A DNA stretch of 7,409 nt from Rhodospirillales bacterium (GCA_016195145.1 JACQAF010000198.1:1-7409), one strand, 5' to 3'. Shown: positions 1-6,565, numbered from the stretch's first letter. The notes: generated by a model from the sequence alone, not told the origin. Made by a program: numbers and translations.

Positions 1-1320
1 CTGCGGCAGGCCTTTGCCGATTACTTTCCGCTCGGCATCGGCGTTCAGCAATATGCCGGGCTTCTGATCGGCGTCTGCGCGATTCCGGCGCTCAATCTAG
101 CCAAGGGCGCAATCCCCGGTTTCGGGCTCACCGGCCCGGAACGCCTGCGCATGCTGACCCTGAGCACGGTCTATACATTCATCGGCCTCGGCATCTGGGA
201 CTACATCGTCAACAACATGCTGTGGTCGCGCGGGATCCTGATTTTCGGATTTATTTTCGCGCTGATCATCCCCTTCGCCTTCGACCAGATCGCGCGCCGG
301 CTATTGCTCAAGGCCGGGCTCTGGGGCGTTCCCGTCGCCGTCATCGGAACCGGCGCACATGCCAGCGAGACAACGCGGCGGCTTCTCGCCAATCCGAGCC
401 TCGGCCTGAACCCGGTTTGCGCGTTCGCGCCGTCGGACGAGGGCATTGGCGATTCATTTATCCACGGCCTGCCGGTTGTCAGGTCGATCGAGGAAATATC
501 CGCTTTCGGCCCGATCCAGATCGGCCTGGTTTGTTTCGACCGTCTCGACCACGGCGTCGATCTGTTCGGGTTGCGCCAGCGCTTCAATATCGAGCGGGTG
601 ATTTATGTGCCGCCGCTTCAGGAAGCGCCGAGCCTGTGGGTGACGCCGCGCGACCTCGGCGGCTATCTCGGTCTCGAAGCGCGCAACAATCTCGGCTATT
701 TGCATAATCGCATCCTCAAGCGGGCGCTCGATCTGGCGATTACGTTGCCTGTTTTTGCATTTACGCTGCCGCTGATGATGCTATCGGCGGCGGCCGTCTT
801 CCTGGTCTCGCAGGGGAACCCCCTCTATAGCCAGATGCGCGGCGGGCGCAACGGATCGCCGATCCGCGTCTGGAAGATCCGCACCATGCGGCTCGACGCC
901 GAAGAGGTGCTTGAGCGGTTATTTGAGACGGCGCCCGAGGCCAAGGCCGAATGGCAGAATTCGGTCAAACTGCGCGAAGACCCGCGTATCCTTCCCGGCG
1001 TCGGCCGCATCCTGCGGCGCTACAGCATCGACGAGCTGCCGCAGCTGTGGAACGTCATCCGCGGCGACATGAGCCTGGTCGGCCCCCGCCCGTTTCCCGA
1101 CTATCATCTGCAACGATTCAGCGGCGAGTTTCGGCGCATGCGCCAGAGCGTCCGCCCCGGCCTCACCGGCCTGCTTCAGGTCACCGCGCGCAGCGACAGC
1201 ACCATCGAGACGCAGCAATATTTCGACCAGTACTACATCCGTAACTGGTCGGTATGGCTCGACCTGTTCATCATCCTGAAGACATTCGACGCCGTCCTGC
1301 TCGCCCGTGGCGCACGCTGA
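1..1320 (+). CDS. wbaP: WbaP-type undecaprenyl-phosphate hexose-1-phosphate transferase (5' end outside window)
   Basis: Initiating enzyme of a polysaccharide repeat unit. By family it transfers a hexose-1-phosphate (galactose or glucose) from a UDP-sugar to undecaprenyl phosphate at the inner membrane. The frame is open from base 1, so the gene starts upstream; 439 residues are visible. Residues about 10-95 hold the last N-terminal membrane segments and the PGFGL stretch typical of WbaP-type enzymes. Residues about 111-170 form a Rossmann-like middle domain (VAVIGTGAH). The catalytic domain starts near residue 238 with LKRALDLAI and a membrane-inserting hydrophobic segment. It then shows KIRTM (about 292), the acidic pair in YSIDELPQLWN (341-351), RGDMSLVGPRP (354-364) and RPGLTG (385-390). 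All hallmarks are intact. The stop overlaps the start of the next gene by 14 bp, suggesting an operon. The substrate sugar cannot be told from sequence. Confidence 0.93.
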   Translation: MRQAFADYFPLGIGVQQYAGLLIGVCAIPALNLAKGAIPGFGLTGPERLRMLTLSTVYTFIGLGIWDYIVNNMLWSRGILIFGFIFALIIPFAFDQIARRLLLKAGLWGVPVAVIGTGAHASETTRRLLANPSLGLNPVCAFAPSDEGIGDSFIHGLPVVRSIEEISAFGPIQIGLVCFDRLDHGVDLFGLRQRFNIERVIYVPPLQEAPSLWVTPRDLGGYLGLEARNNLGYLHNRILKRALDLAITLPVFAFTLPLMMLSAAAVFLVSQGNPLYSQMRGGRNGSPIRVWKIRTMRLDAEEVLERLFETAPEAKAEWQNSVKLREDPRILPGVGRILRRYSIDELPQLWNVIRGDMSLVGPRPFPDYHLQRFSGEFRRMRQSVRPGLTGLLQVTARSDSTIETQQYFDQYYIRNWSVWLDLFIILKTFDAVLLARGAR

Positions 1321-2752
1321 GCCGCTCGCCGATCTACCGCGCCCGCTGGAAGCGACCGTAAAAGGCGCCGCCCGGCCGGCCGCGCATTTGTGGCTCTATC
1401 CGTTCCTGGGCGTCATCGCCCTGACACCCATCCCTTTCGGCGGCGAGCGGCCTTTGCCGGCGGCCATCTTGTCTGCGGCGATCGGGTTGCTGCTCGTGAT
1501 CTCCGCGGCGCAGCAGATTCTGAAACGGGCCGAATATATATCCCTGCCGCGCCGGCTTTGGCCGGCGGCGATTTCATTCGGCGCCGTCATCGTCATCGTC
1601 GCCGTGCAGATGACGACCTGGCTGCCGGTCGAATGGCGGCATCCGTTATGGGCCCTCGCCGAAGATGTCCTTGGCGCCAAGACGGCCGGTTATGGCACGC
1701 TCGATATTTCGGCGACCGGCTATCACCTCATGCGCCTCGCCGCCTATGGTGGGGTGTTCTGGCTGTCTTTCGCCGCTGCCCTAGACCGGCGCGTGGCGTG
1801 GCGCATGCTTCGTTTCTTCGCCTGGACAGGCGCGGTCTACGCCGTTTACGGCCTTGGCGTTCTCGTCAGCGGCACCAAAACCATCCTGTGGTTCAAAAAA
1901 TGGGCCTACGCCGACTTCGTCACCTCGACCTTCGTCAATCCGAACAGCTATGCGACCTATGCCGGATTCTCGGTCATCTGTCTCGCGGCGCTTTTGCTGC
2001 GCGAACTCGGGCGCCAAACGCCTGAATTTCCAGGCATGGCGGGCCGCCTGTACACCGCCGGCCGGACATTCGGCCGGCACTGGCGGCTTGCCGGCGCCTT
2101 CCTCATTGTCTGCAGCGCCCTTTTCCTTTCCGCTTCCCGCGCGGGGATTACCAGCGCCATTCTCGGTTTTTGCGTCTTGCTCGGGCTGTTCGTCGTCCGG
2201 CAAACCTTCGGCATTGTCGCCCGGATTCTGCTGGTTGCCGGCAGCGCCGCTTTCCTGTTCCTTGTCGCGCAGATGAGCGGCGGTTTCTTTTTCGCCAAGC
2301 TTATCGGCCAGGCCGGCGGCCAGTTCGACGAACGCCAGCAGGTTTACGACGTCGCCTGGCGGGCGGTTCTCGATTCCCCCTATCTCGGCTACGGGTTCGG
2401 CGCCTTCGAACCGGTGTTCCGCATGTATCGCGGCGAGAGCGTCAAATGGGACTACGTCGACCGCGCCCATAACACCTATCTCGAAACCGCCGTCGGCATC
2501 GGCTTACCGGGAACCGCTCTGCTCGTCGCCGCCATCGCGTGGGTCGCCTGGCTCTGCCTCAACGGCGCGGTCCGGCGGCAGCGCAGCTATCTTTTGCCGG
2601 CTGTCGGGGCCGCCGTCGCGGTCCAGGCGGCAGTGCATAGCCTGGCCGATTTCAGCCTTGAGATTCCGGCGGTCGCGGTTTCTTTCGCGTTTCTTCTCGG
2701 CCTCGCCGCCGCGCAAGCCGCCCGCCAGAACCGGGTCAATCCCGGAACTTGA
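1307..2752 (+). CDS. O-antigen ligase/polymerase-family membrane protein (Wzy/WaaL-like)
   Basis: A 481-residue polytopic inner-membrane protein with about ten or more hydrophobic segments. It fits the O-antigen ligase/Wzy_C superfamily, which joins lipid-linked glycan units in the periplasm. Supporting motifs are NPNSYATYAGF (211-221), SRAG (277-280), and a large periplasmic loop (about 325-395) with DERQQVYDVAW, the LGYGFGAFEPVF segment and RAHNTYLE (386-393). The His-Asn of the last is the conserved catalytic-region signature. HSLADFSLEIPA (444-455) is typical of the polymerase-like subgroup. The start is a GTG inside the 3' end of the upstream gene with no clear Shine-Dalgarno sequence, so translational coupling is likely. 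A stop lies a little upstream in this frame and no better start is close. Given the WbaP neighbour I favour a Wzy-type polymerase over a lipid A ligase, but sequence alone does not separate these roles. Confidence 0.88.
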   Translation: MAHAEPLADLPRPLEATVKGAARPAAHLWLYPFLGVIALTPIPFGGERPLPAAILSAAIGLLLVISAAQQILKRAEYISLPRRLWPAAISFGAVIVIVAVQMTTWLPVEWRHPLWALAEDVLGAKTAGYGTLDISATGYHLMRLAAYGGVFWLSFAAALDRRVAWRMLRFFAWTGAVYAVYGLGVLVSGTKTILWFKKWAYADFVTSTFVNPNSYATYAGFSVICLAALLLRELGRQTPEFPGMAGRLYTAGRTFGRHWRLAGAFLIVCSALFLSASRAGITSAILGFCVLLGLFVVRQTFGIVARILLVAGSAAFLFLVAQMSGGFFFAKLIGQAGGQFDERQQVYDVAWRAVLDSPYLGYGFGAFEPVFRMYRGESVKWDYVDRAHNTYLETAVGIGLPGTALLVAAIAWVAWLCLNGAVRRQRSYLLPAVGAAVAVQAAVHSLADFSLEIPAVAVSFAFLLGLAAAQAARQNRVNPGT

Positions 2753-3527
2753 GGATGCCGGCGGCCTGAAGGACGCCAAGCACAAGAAACACCGGGACGA
2801 CCTTCAAATAGCGTTTCCACAGCCGCCGCGGTTCGGTCACAAGGCGGAACAGCCATTCGAGGCCGTTGCGTTGCATCCAGCGCGGAGCCTGGACCTTAAG
2901 GCCGGAATGGAAATCGAACGCAGCGCCGACGCCGATCATCGCCGGCGCCGCGATACGGCCCAAATGCGCCGCCATCCATCGCTCCTGTTTGGGCGTGCTT
3001 AGCCCAACCCACACGATATCGGGCCGCGCGGCTTTGATCTGCTGCACGATTTCGGCATCTTCGCTCGGGGATAGTTCGCCGAATGGCGGCGAAAGACAAC
3101 CGGCGACGGCGAGCCCCGGGAACCGCGCCCCGAGCGCCGCGGCGAGTTTTTCCGGCACGCCCGGCCCGCCGCCATAAAAGAAATGCCGATAGCCCCTGCC
3201 CAGACCGTGGCCGCACACGGCTTCCATCAGATCCGGCCCATAGACGCGGCCGACCCGCTCGCCATGGCCGCGCCAGCGGCAGAACCAGACCAGCGGCATG
3301 CCATCCGGCGTCACCATGCCGGCGCGATTATGGATCGCGCGCAACTCCCGGTCTTCGAGCGACGAGACGACGCCGTGCGCGCCGGTAATGCACACGTAAC
3401 TGGCGGCGTGGGTATCGATCCAGCCATCGATCACGGCGACCGCATGGGGGATAGTGACGACGCTGACCCGAACGCCGAGGATATTTTCCCGCAAGGGCCC
3501 GACGGCGTGGCTGGCGTAACTCGGCAA
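2736..3527 (-). CDS. WecG/TagA/CpsF-family glycosyltransferase
   Basis: A GT26-family enzyme. Members add a second sugar, often N-acetylmannosamine or its uronic acid, to a polyprenyl-diphosphate-linked sugar at the inner membrane. The 263 residues match the family length. Visible signatures are ITGAHGVV (47-54), TPDGMPLVW (73-81) with the conserved Asp75, HFFYGG (115-120), VGLSTPKQERWM (174-185) with the conserved Gln181, and GVGAAFDFHSG (199-209). The C-terminal membrane-associating segment runs through LEWLFRLVTEPRRLWKRYL (223-241) and ends in a hydrophobic stretch (about 243-259). The start is a TTG preceded by GGAGA at four bases; no ATG lies nearby upstream in frame. It follows the OPX gene by 35 bp and is probably last in that operon. 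Its 3' end overlaps the converging polymerase gene by 17 bp. The sugar specificity is unknown. Confidence 0.92.
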   Translation of the reverse strand: MPSYASHAVGPLRENILGVRVSVVTIPHAVAVIDGWIDTHAASYVCITGAHGVVSSLEDRELRAIHNRAGMVTPDGMPLVWFCRWRGHGERVGRVYGPDLMEAVCGHGLGRGYRHFFYGGGPGVPEKLAAALGARFPGLAVAGCLSPPFGELSPSEDAEIVQQIKAARPDIVWVGLSTPKQERWMAAHLGRIAAPAMIGVGAAFDFHSGLKVQAPRWMQRNGLEWLFRLVTEPRRLWKRYLKVVPVFLVLGVLQAAGILKFRD

Positions 3528-3531
3528 GGTG

Positions 3532-3536
3532 TCTCC
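3532..3536 (-). promoter_or_regulatory. Shine-Dalgarno (GGAGA) deciding a TTG start
   Basis: On the minus strand GGAGA sits four bases before the TTG used as start of the WecG/TagA-family gene. The next reasonable start would remove the N-terminal strand of the domain, so this site supports TTG initiation. Confidence 0.6.
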
Positions 3537-3562
3537 GCTACCGGGGCGCGCCTTATCCGGCC

Positions 3563-4168
3563 TCAGAAGAAGCGTTCCGGGATCCGGATAATGTCGCCGG
3601 GCAGGACGGGCGCATCCTCGTTCACCGGGTGCTCTTTTTTCGACGGGTCGTTATAGCGCTGGATGGTGATGCGGCTCTTCGCGGCGCGATAGGTATAGCC
3701 GCCGGCGATCGCCACCGCATTGGCGATCGTCATGCCGTTGACATAAGGATAGCTGCCGCGCTTCTCAACCTCGCCCAGAATGAAAAACGGCCGGTAATTG
3801 AGAACCTCGACGCTGACCCGCGGGTTACGCAAATATCCTTCGCGCAGCTTACCCGCGATCTCCTCCTCGACCTGCTTCAGCGTGAAGCCTTTTATATTGA
3901 TCCGGCCGACCAGTTTCATCGCCAGGGTGCCGGACCCATCGACCTCGAATTCGCCGGAGATATCGTCCTCGCTGAACACGATAACCCGCAGCCGGTCGCC
4001 GGAACCGACCGTGTAGGCCACTGGTTCGGTTTCTTCCGGGCGTTGATTGATATTGGCGGCGGGCGACTGCGCCAGGGCGGCGGCCGCACCGCCGAGAATC
4101 GAAATCGCCGCGATAAACTGCAAAACCAGTCGGCGACGAGAATAGGCCGGGAATTTCCCGTCACGCAT
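3563..4168 (-). CDS. Short OPX polysaccharide export protein (Wza-like, Poly_export + SLBB)
   Basis: A 201-residue secreted protein of the outer-membrane polysaccharide export family. Residues 1-34 form a signal peptide: a basic start with SRRRL (10-14), then a hydrophobic core ending AAALA. No lipobox cysteine is seen, so it is probably not a lipoprotein. The Poly_export domain begins at EPVAYTVGSGDRLRV (48-62) and includes the NPRVSVEV strand (115-122). An SLBB domain follows with FFILGEVEKRGSYPYVNG (128-145) and IANAVAIAGGYTYRA (148-162). The protein ends at GDIIRIPERFF. It is much shorter than E. coli Wza, with one recognisable SLBB domain and no C-terminal amphipathic helix to span the outer membrane. 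The ATG is chosen for its GAAGGA ribosome site and following signal peptide; the frame stays open 57 codons further upstream, but only as antisense read-through of the barrel gene end. It lies 31 bp after the barrel gene and 35 bp before the glycosyltransferase. Confidence 0.9.
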   Translation of the reverse strand: MRDGKFPAYSRRRLVLQFIAAISILGGAAAALAQSPAANINQRPEETEPVAYTVGSGDRLRVIVFSEDDISGEFEVDGSGTLAMKLVGRINIKGFTLKQVEEEIAGKLREGYLRNPRVSVEVLNYRPFFILGEVEKRGSYPYVNGMTIANAVAIAGGYTYRAAKSRITIQRYNDPSKKEHPVNEDAPVLPGDIIRIPERFF

Positions 4169-4175
4169 CGCTTTA

Positions 4176-4181
4176 TCCTTC
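4176..4181 (-). promoter_or_regulatory. Shine-Dalgarno (GAAGGA) deciding the OPX start
   Basis: On the minus strand GAAGGA stands seven bases before the ATG at 4168. It lies in the 31-bp gap after the barrel gene stop and supports this start over the long open extension upstream. Confidence 0.7.
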
Positions 4182-4199
4182 GGAACTATGCCGCAGAAC

Positions 4200-5498
4200 T
4201 CAGTACCGCACTCCGACGCGGAGCATGTAAACGTTCTGCGTATAGTCCTGACCGGTAATATTGGAGTCGCGATTCTTATACGTAATATTCGGCCCGGCAT
4301 AAAGCATGCGGTTGAAAAAATACTGCGCGCCGAGTTCACCGATCAGAATCTTGTCGCTGCGTTCGACGGCGGTCGAGTTGGTGTTCCGCTCGTAATCGCT
4401 CATCAGGTAGCTGACCGAGGCCTTGAGCCGGAGATCGGGGCGCATGGAGTAGGTAGCATCGACGCCAACCTGCGTGTTGAGCGAGGCGCTGTAATCGACC
4501 TGCGTCGTTTCGCCGATCGTCCGCTGCACATAGCCGCGCACCTGCAGCGGCCGGACCGGATTCCAGTTGATCGCGCCGCCGAGGGCCGGGCCGCTCACCG
4601 TCTTGAGGCGGGCATCCTCGTAGTCCTGGGTCAGGTAACCGGCGAAGACCTCGAACTGGGTGATCCCGCCGAGATCGATGGTGGCGCCGCCGACCGCCTC
4701 ATAACCTTTCGAATCGCGGGCGAGGCCGTTGCGATCGCGGACGCGGTCGTATTCCCGCTGGTTATGGGTCGCGCGAACGAACGCCTCGTAACCGGGGATG
4801 AACTCGTACCCGGCGCGCCCGGTCAGCGCGTATTCGTTGCGGTCGCGGTCGTCGTTATTGATCAGCCCGGTCGAGGATGGAACGCTGCGATAATCAAATT
4901 GCGTCCACGTACCGGTGACGCGCGTGGCGACCCGGTTGAAGCGCTGGAACAACGAGGCGTTGCCGCTGGTCAGATCGTACGCCGTCGGTTCCCTGCCATT
5001 GGCGTCGTCGGGCGAACCGCGTTCTTCATGCAACCGGCTGCGCGCCAAACCGCCCGACAGGTTGGTGTCGCGCAGAATATCGACGCGCCCGTCGACGCCG
5101 ACGTTGTAATTGTCGAAATTCTCGGCCGTCTTGTTGCCGTAGCGATTGAAATCGCCCCCGGCCTTGAAGTTGAGAGCGTGATTGTTCCAGTCGGACTTGA
5201 TGCCCAGCGACGGCGACAGCACGGCAATCGAATCGCCGGTTTTGTTATTCTGCCGGGCGAAGATGTTGTCGTTGTATTTTTCCGCTGCTTCGAATTGCGG
5301 AAAAATCAGGAACGACCCGGCGCGAACGCCAAGCGGATCGAGATTTTCGGGTCCCGGCGCAACCGGCGCCCGACCCGGCTGCGGGGTTTCCGGCCGCGGC
5401 AACGGCGCCTGCACCTGCGACCAGCTCTCAGCGGCCGCAAGCGTAACTCCGGCGGCAATTATGAGCGTAACAGGAAAGATGGTTTTGATTTTGATCAT
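4200..5498 (-). CDS. Outer-membrane beta-barrel protein (BBP2-type, polysaccharide locus)
   Basis: A 432-residue predicted outer-membrane protein. A short signal peptide MIKIKTIF... ends near AAA (21-23). A Pro-rich linker (about 31-55) follows, and the rest is a run of alternating polar/hydrophobic strands rich in Tyr, Asn, Asp and Arg, as in beta-barrels. FLIFPQFEAAEKYNDNIF (63-80) matches the opening strand of the BBP2/DUF2320-like barrels common in alphaproteobacterial exopolysaccharide loci. The chain ends MLRVGVRY, with a terminal aromatic residue as expected for BAM-assembled barrels. It is followed after 31 bp by the OPX gene, so it may be the outer-membrane conduit for the polymer (inference). 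The ATG at 5498 gives a clean signal peptide but no good Shine-Dalgarno; an in-frame GTG at 5516 would add six residues and is a real alternative. A specific transport role is not shown by sequence. Confidence 0.83.
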   Translation of the reverse strand: MIKIKTIFPVTLIIAAGVTLAAAESWSQVQAPLPRPETPQPGRAPVAPGPENLDPLGVRAGSFLIFPQFEAAEKYNDNIFARQNNKTGDSIAVLSPSLGIKSDWNNHALNFKAGGDFNRYGNKTAENFDNYNVGVDGRVDILRDTNLSGGLARSRLHEERGSPDDANGREPTAYDLTSGNASLFQRFNRVATRVTGTWTQFDYRSVPSSTGLINNDDRDRNEYALTGRAGYEFIPGYEAFVRATHNQREYDRVRDRNGLARDSKGYEAVGGATIDLGGITQFEVFAGYLTQDYEDARLKTVSGPALGGAINWNPVRPLQVRGYVQRTIGETTQVDYSASLNTQVGVDATYSMRPDLRLKASVSYLMSDYERNTNSTAVERSDKILIGELGAQYFFNRMLYAGPNITYKNRDSNITGQDYTQNVYMLRVGVRY

Positions 5499-5620
5499 GT
5501 GAACCGGTATTGCCACCCCCCCCTAGACACGGAACCAAGTCTGCTCGGCATATGGTTAATGCCTTGGGGCGATGATAAATTCAACCCTTTCCTGCGTGCG
5601 GTGGAAAACGGCCCGATGAA
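5499..5620 (-). other. Leader/intergenic gap before the barrel gene
   Basis: This 122-bp gap separates the Ala-rich gene stop from the barrel gene start. On the minus strand it contains TTGAAT with a poor -10 match about 17 bases on, so an internal promoter is possible but weak. A short imperfect inverted repeat (GGCAT/ATGCC, with outer CCAA/TTGG) lies near 5533-5566, without a following T-run, so I do not call it a terminator. It also holds the G8 run described separately. Confidence 0.4.
5516..5523 (-). repeat. Homopolymer G8 tract just upstream of the barrel gene
   Basis: Eight consecutive C on the plus strand (G on the sense strand of the barrel gene) lie 17 bases before the ATG at 5498. 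The last G is also the first base of an in-frame GTG (5516-5514) that could serve as an alternative start. Such runs can slip during replication, so tract length might change spacing or the reading frame of an upstream start; that effect is an inference. Confidence 0.5.
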
Positions 5621-6319
5621 TTAAGTTGCGCTGGGGCGGTTTAGGTTTTCGTTCGGGAGACCGCCGTTATCAGGAGGAGTAAACAACCCCCCGCCGGGTG
5701 GCCCCCCGCCGCCGGGCGGGCCACCACCTGCCGGACCGATCCCTGCCGCAATAACAGCAACCTGAATGGTAACCTGCTGCGCCAAATCCGGCGCTGCCGC
5801 CACCACGGCCGGATTCGAGGCGATGACCAGCGCCGACTGGGCCGCAGCCGAAGCGGCCGCCGGATTGGCGGCGATGACCGCCGGATTCGAGGCTACCTGC
5901 ACCACGGACTGGGCGGTTTGCGCCGCGATCAACGGCGAGGCGGCGATGACCGCCGGATTCGAGGCTACCGCACCGGCTTGCTGAGCGACTTGCGCCGCCA
6001 CCGCCGGGTTGGTCGCCGCGAACGCATTGGCGGCTTGCGCCCCAGCCTGCGCCGCGACAGCCGCCGCCGCCGGATTGGTCGCAATAAGCGTATTCGCCGC
6101 CTGAACCAGCGCGACCGCAATCGATGCGTTCAGCGTCGGATTCGCGGCGACCAGGGCGTTGATCGCGGCCTCGTTGCCCGCATTGATCGCCACTTGCAGC
6201 GCGGCCGCGATGCCGGCCGGCAAGGCCGGCGTGTTATCCTGGGCGCGGACCGGGACGGCCTGCCCGAGCGCCGCAACCACGACTAGCGCACCGATGATTC
6301 CGTATATTTTTCTAAACAT
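5621..6319 (-). CDS. Secreted Ala-rich Asn-Pro repeat protein with Pro/Gly-rich tail, unknown function
   Basis: A 232-residue protein of no family I recognise. Residues 1-26 are a signal peptide (MFRKIYGIIGALVVV... ending VRA), so it should leave the cytoplasm. The mature chain has six units starting with Asn-Pro at residues 60, 82, 104, 121, 145 and 169. They are spaced 22, 22, 17, 24 and 24 residues, with the pattern SNPAVIAA...AAQ...VIAS. Asn-Pro is a good helix cap, so short stacked helices are plausible (inference). Residues about 191-232 form a Gly/Pro tail (GPPGGGGPPGGG) ending NRPSAT. After the signal peptide I see no Cys, Trp, Tyr, His, Lys or Met and only about six charged residues, which is unusual for a soluble enzyme. 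The ATG is fixed by AAGGAGG four bases upstream. It is first in the minus-strand export gene set, so a matrix or surface role is possible, but no function can be assigned. Confidence 0.75.
   Translation of the reverse strand: MFRKIYGIIGALVVVAALGQAVPVRAQDNTPALPAGIAAALQVAINAGNEAAINALVAANPTLNASIAVALVQAANTLIATNPAAAAVAAQAGAQAANAFAATNPAVAAQVAQQAGAVASNPAVIAASPLIAAQTAQSVVQVASNPAVIAANPAAASAAAQSALVIASNPAVVAAAPDLAQQVTIQVAVIAAGIGPAGGGPPGGGGPPGGGLFTPPDNGGLPNENLNRPSAT
5808..5969 (-). repeat. 72-bp tandem repeat inside the Ala-rich gene
   Basis: The 14-base core GCCGGATTCGAGGC (plus strand) starts at 5808, 5880 and 5952, giving an exact 72-bp period (24 codons). Two perfect 31-bp copies lie at 5867-5897 and 5939-5969. 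More diverged Asn-Pro units continue toward 6142. Identity at the DNA level, not only in the protein, points to recent duplication or gene conversion within the coding sequence. Confidence 0.85.
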
Positions 6320-6323
6320 ATAT

Positions 6324-6330
6324 CCTCCTT
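6324..6330 (-). promoter_or_regulatory. Strong Shine-Dalgarno (AAGGAGG) of the Ala-rich gene
   Basis: AAGGAGG on the minus strand lies four bases before the ATG at 6319, the best ribosome site in the window. It sets this start over in-frame codons up to 6445, because the signal peptide also begins here. A small potential hairpin (GCTGC/GCAGC) sits directly upstream of it. Confidence 0.8.
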
Positions 6331-6458
6331 CGCTGCCGCAGCAGCAGAACCATCCATCTCGCCCGGTTGTTGACGCAAGCGCGATGAACCCCTGTCTTTC
6401 TGCATAACTGTCCATCCTGATATCATGAAATTTAGGCCGGTCCAATCTATTTTCACCA

Positions 6459-6464
6459 ATTATA
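6459..6464 (-). promoter_or_regulatory. Candidate -10 box (TATAAT) for the Ala-rich/export gene set
   Basis: A perfect TATAAT on the minus strand lies in the AT-rich part of the divergent region, about 140 bases before the Ala-rich gene start. No matching -35 hexamer is seen at the normal distance (GGCCGC occupies it), so an activator or chance is possible. Confidence 0.3.
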
Positions 6465-6565
6465 TTAAAAGGCTAGGCACTGCGGCCCATTTACCATACT
6501 AACCATGTTTTGATCGGCTCCTGATCGCTATACGCTAAGAAATTCGGTCAAATCTCAAGATTAAT

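Larger units (their letters stand above)
6320..6565. promoter_or_regulatory. Divergent intergenic region with likely promoters both ways
   Basis: This 246-bp stretch separates the minus-strand Ala-rich gene from the plus-strand glycosyltransferase and is visibly richer in A/T between about 6420 and 6565. Since both neighbours point away from it, promoters for both should lie here. Toward the right, TTGATC (from about 6510) with TACGCT 15 bases later is only a weak match. A direct repeat TGATCG, five bases, TGATCG lies around 6511-6528 and could be a regulator site, though it is short. Part of the region (6320-6445) is an open in-frame extension of the Ala-rich gene that I take to be leader rather than coding. 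Confidence 0.5.

Noticed and set aside
2057..2078. Perfect 8-bp inverted repeat (GCCGGCCG, six-base loop, CGGCCGGC)
   Set aside because: It lies in the middle of the polymerase-like coding sequence, arises from Gly/Arg codons in GC-rich DNA, and has no T-run to suggest termination.
1781..2470. A 229-codon minus-strand open frame inside the polymerase-like gene
   Set aside because: Its product is Glu/Gly/Ala-rich without a recognisable domain, while the plus strand encodes a motif-bearing membrane protein over the whole stretch.
4169..4339. A longer N-terminus for the OPX protein (start at 4339)
   Set aside because: It would run over the end of the barrel gene and bury the signal peptide; the ATG at 4168 has a good ribosome site and a proper signal sequence.
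5499..5516. GTG start adding six residues to the barrel protein
   Set aside because: Kept only as an alternative: the G-run abuts the GTG too closely to act as a ribosome site, and the ATG gives the more usual short basic signal-peptide start.
4188..5624. A 478-codon plus-strand open frame opposite the barrel gene
   Set aside because: The minus-strand frame has a signal peptide, beta-strand pattern and aromatic C-terminus. The plus-strand product is a low-complexity Val/Arg/Ala/Gly mix with no motif, as expected for an antisense shadow in GC-rich DNA.
5808..6142. CRISPR-like spaced repeats
   Set aside because: The repeats are in frame with a coding sequence, diverge gradually and have related rather than unique intervening sequence.
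6212..6230. Inverted repeat GCCGGCC/GGCCGGC in the Ala-rich gene
   Set aside because: Short GC-only palindromes are expected by chance here; it is inside coding sequence with no other regulatory sign.
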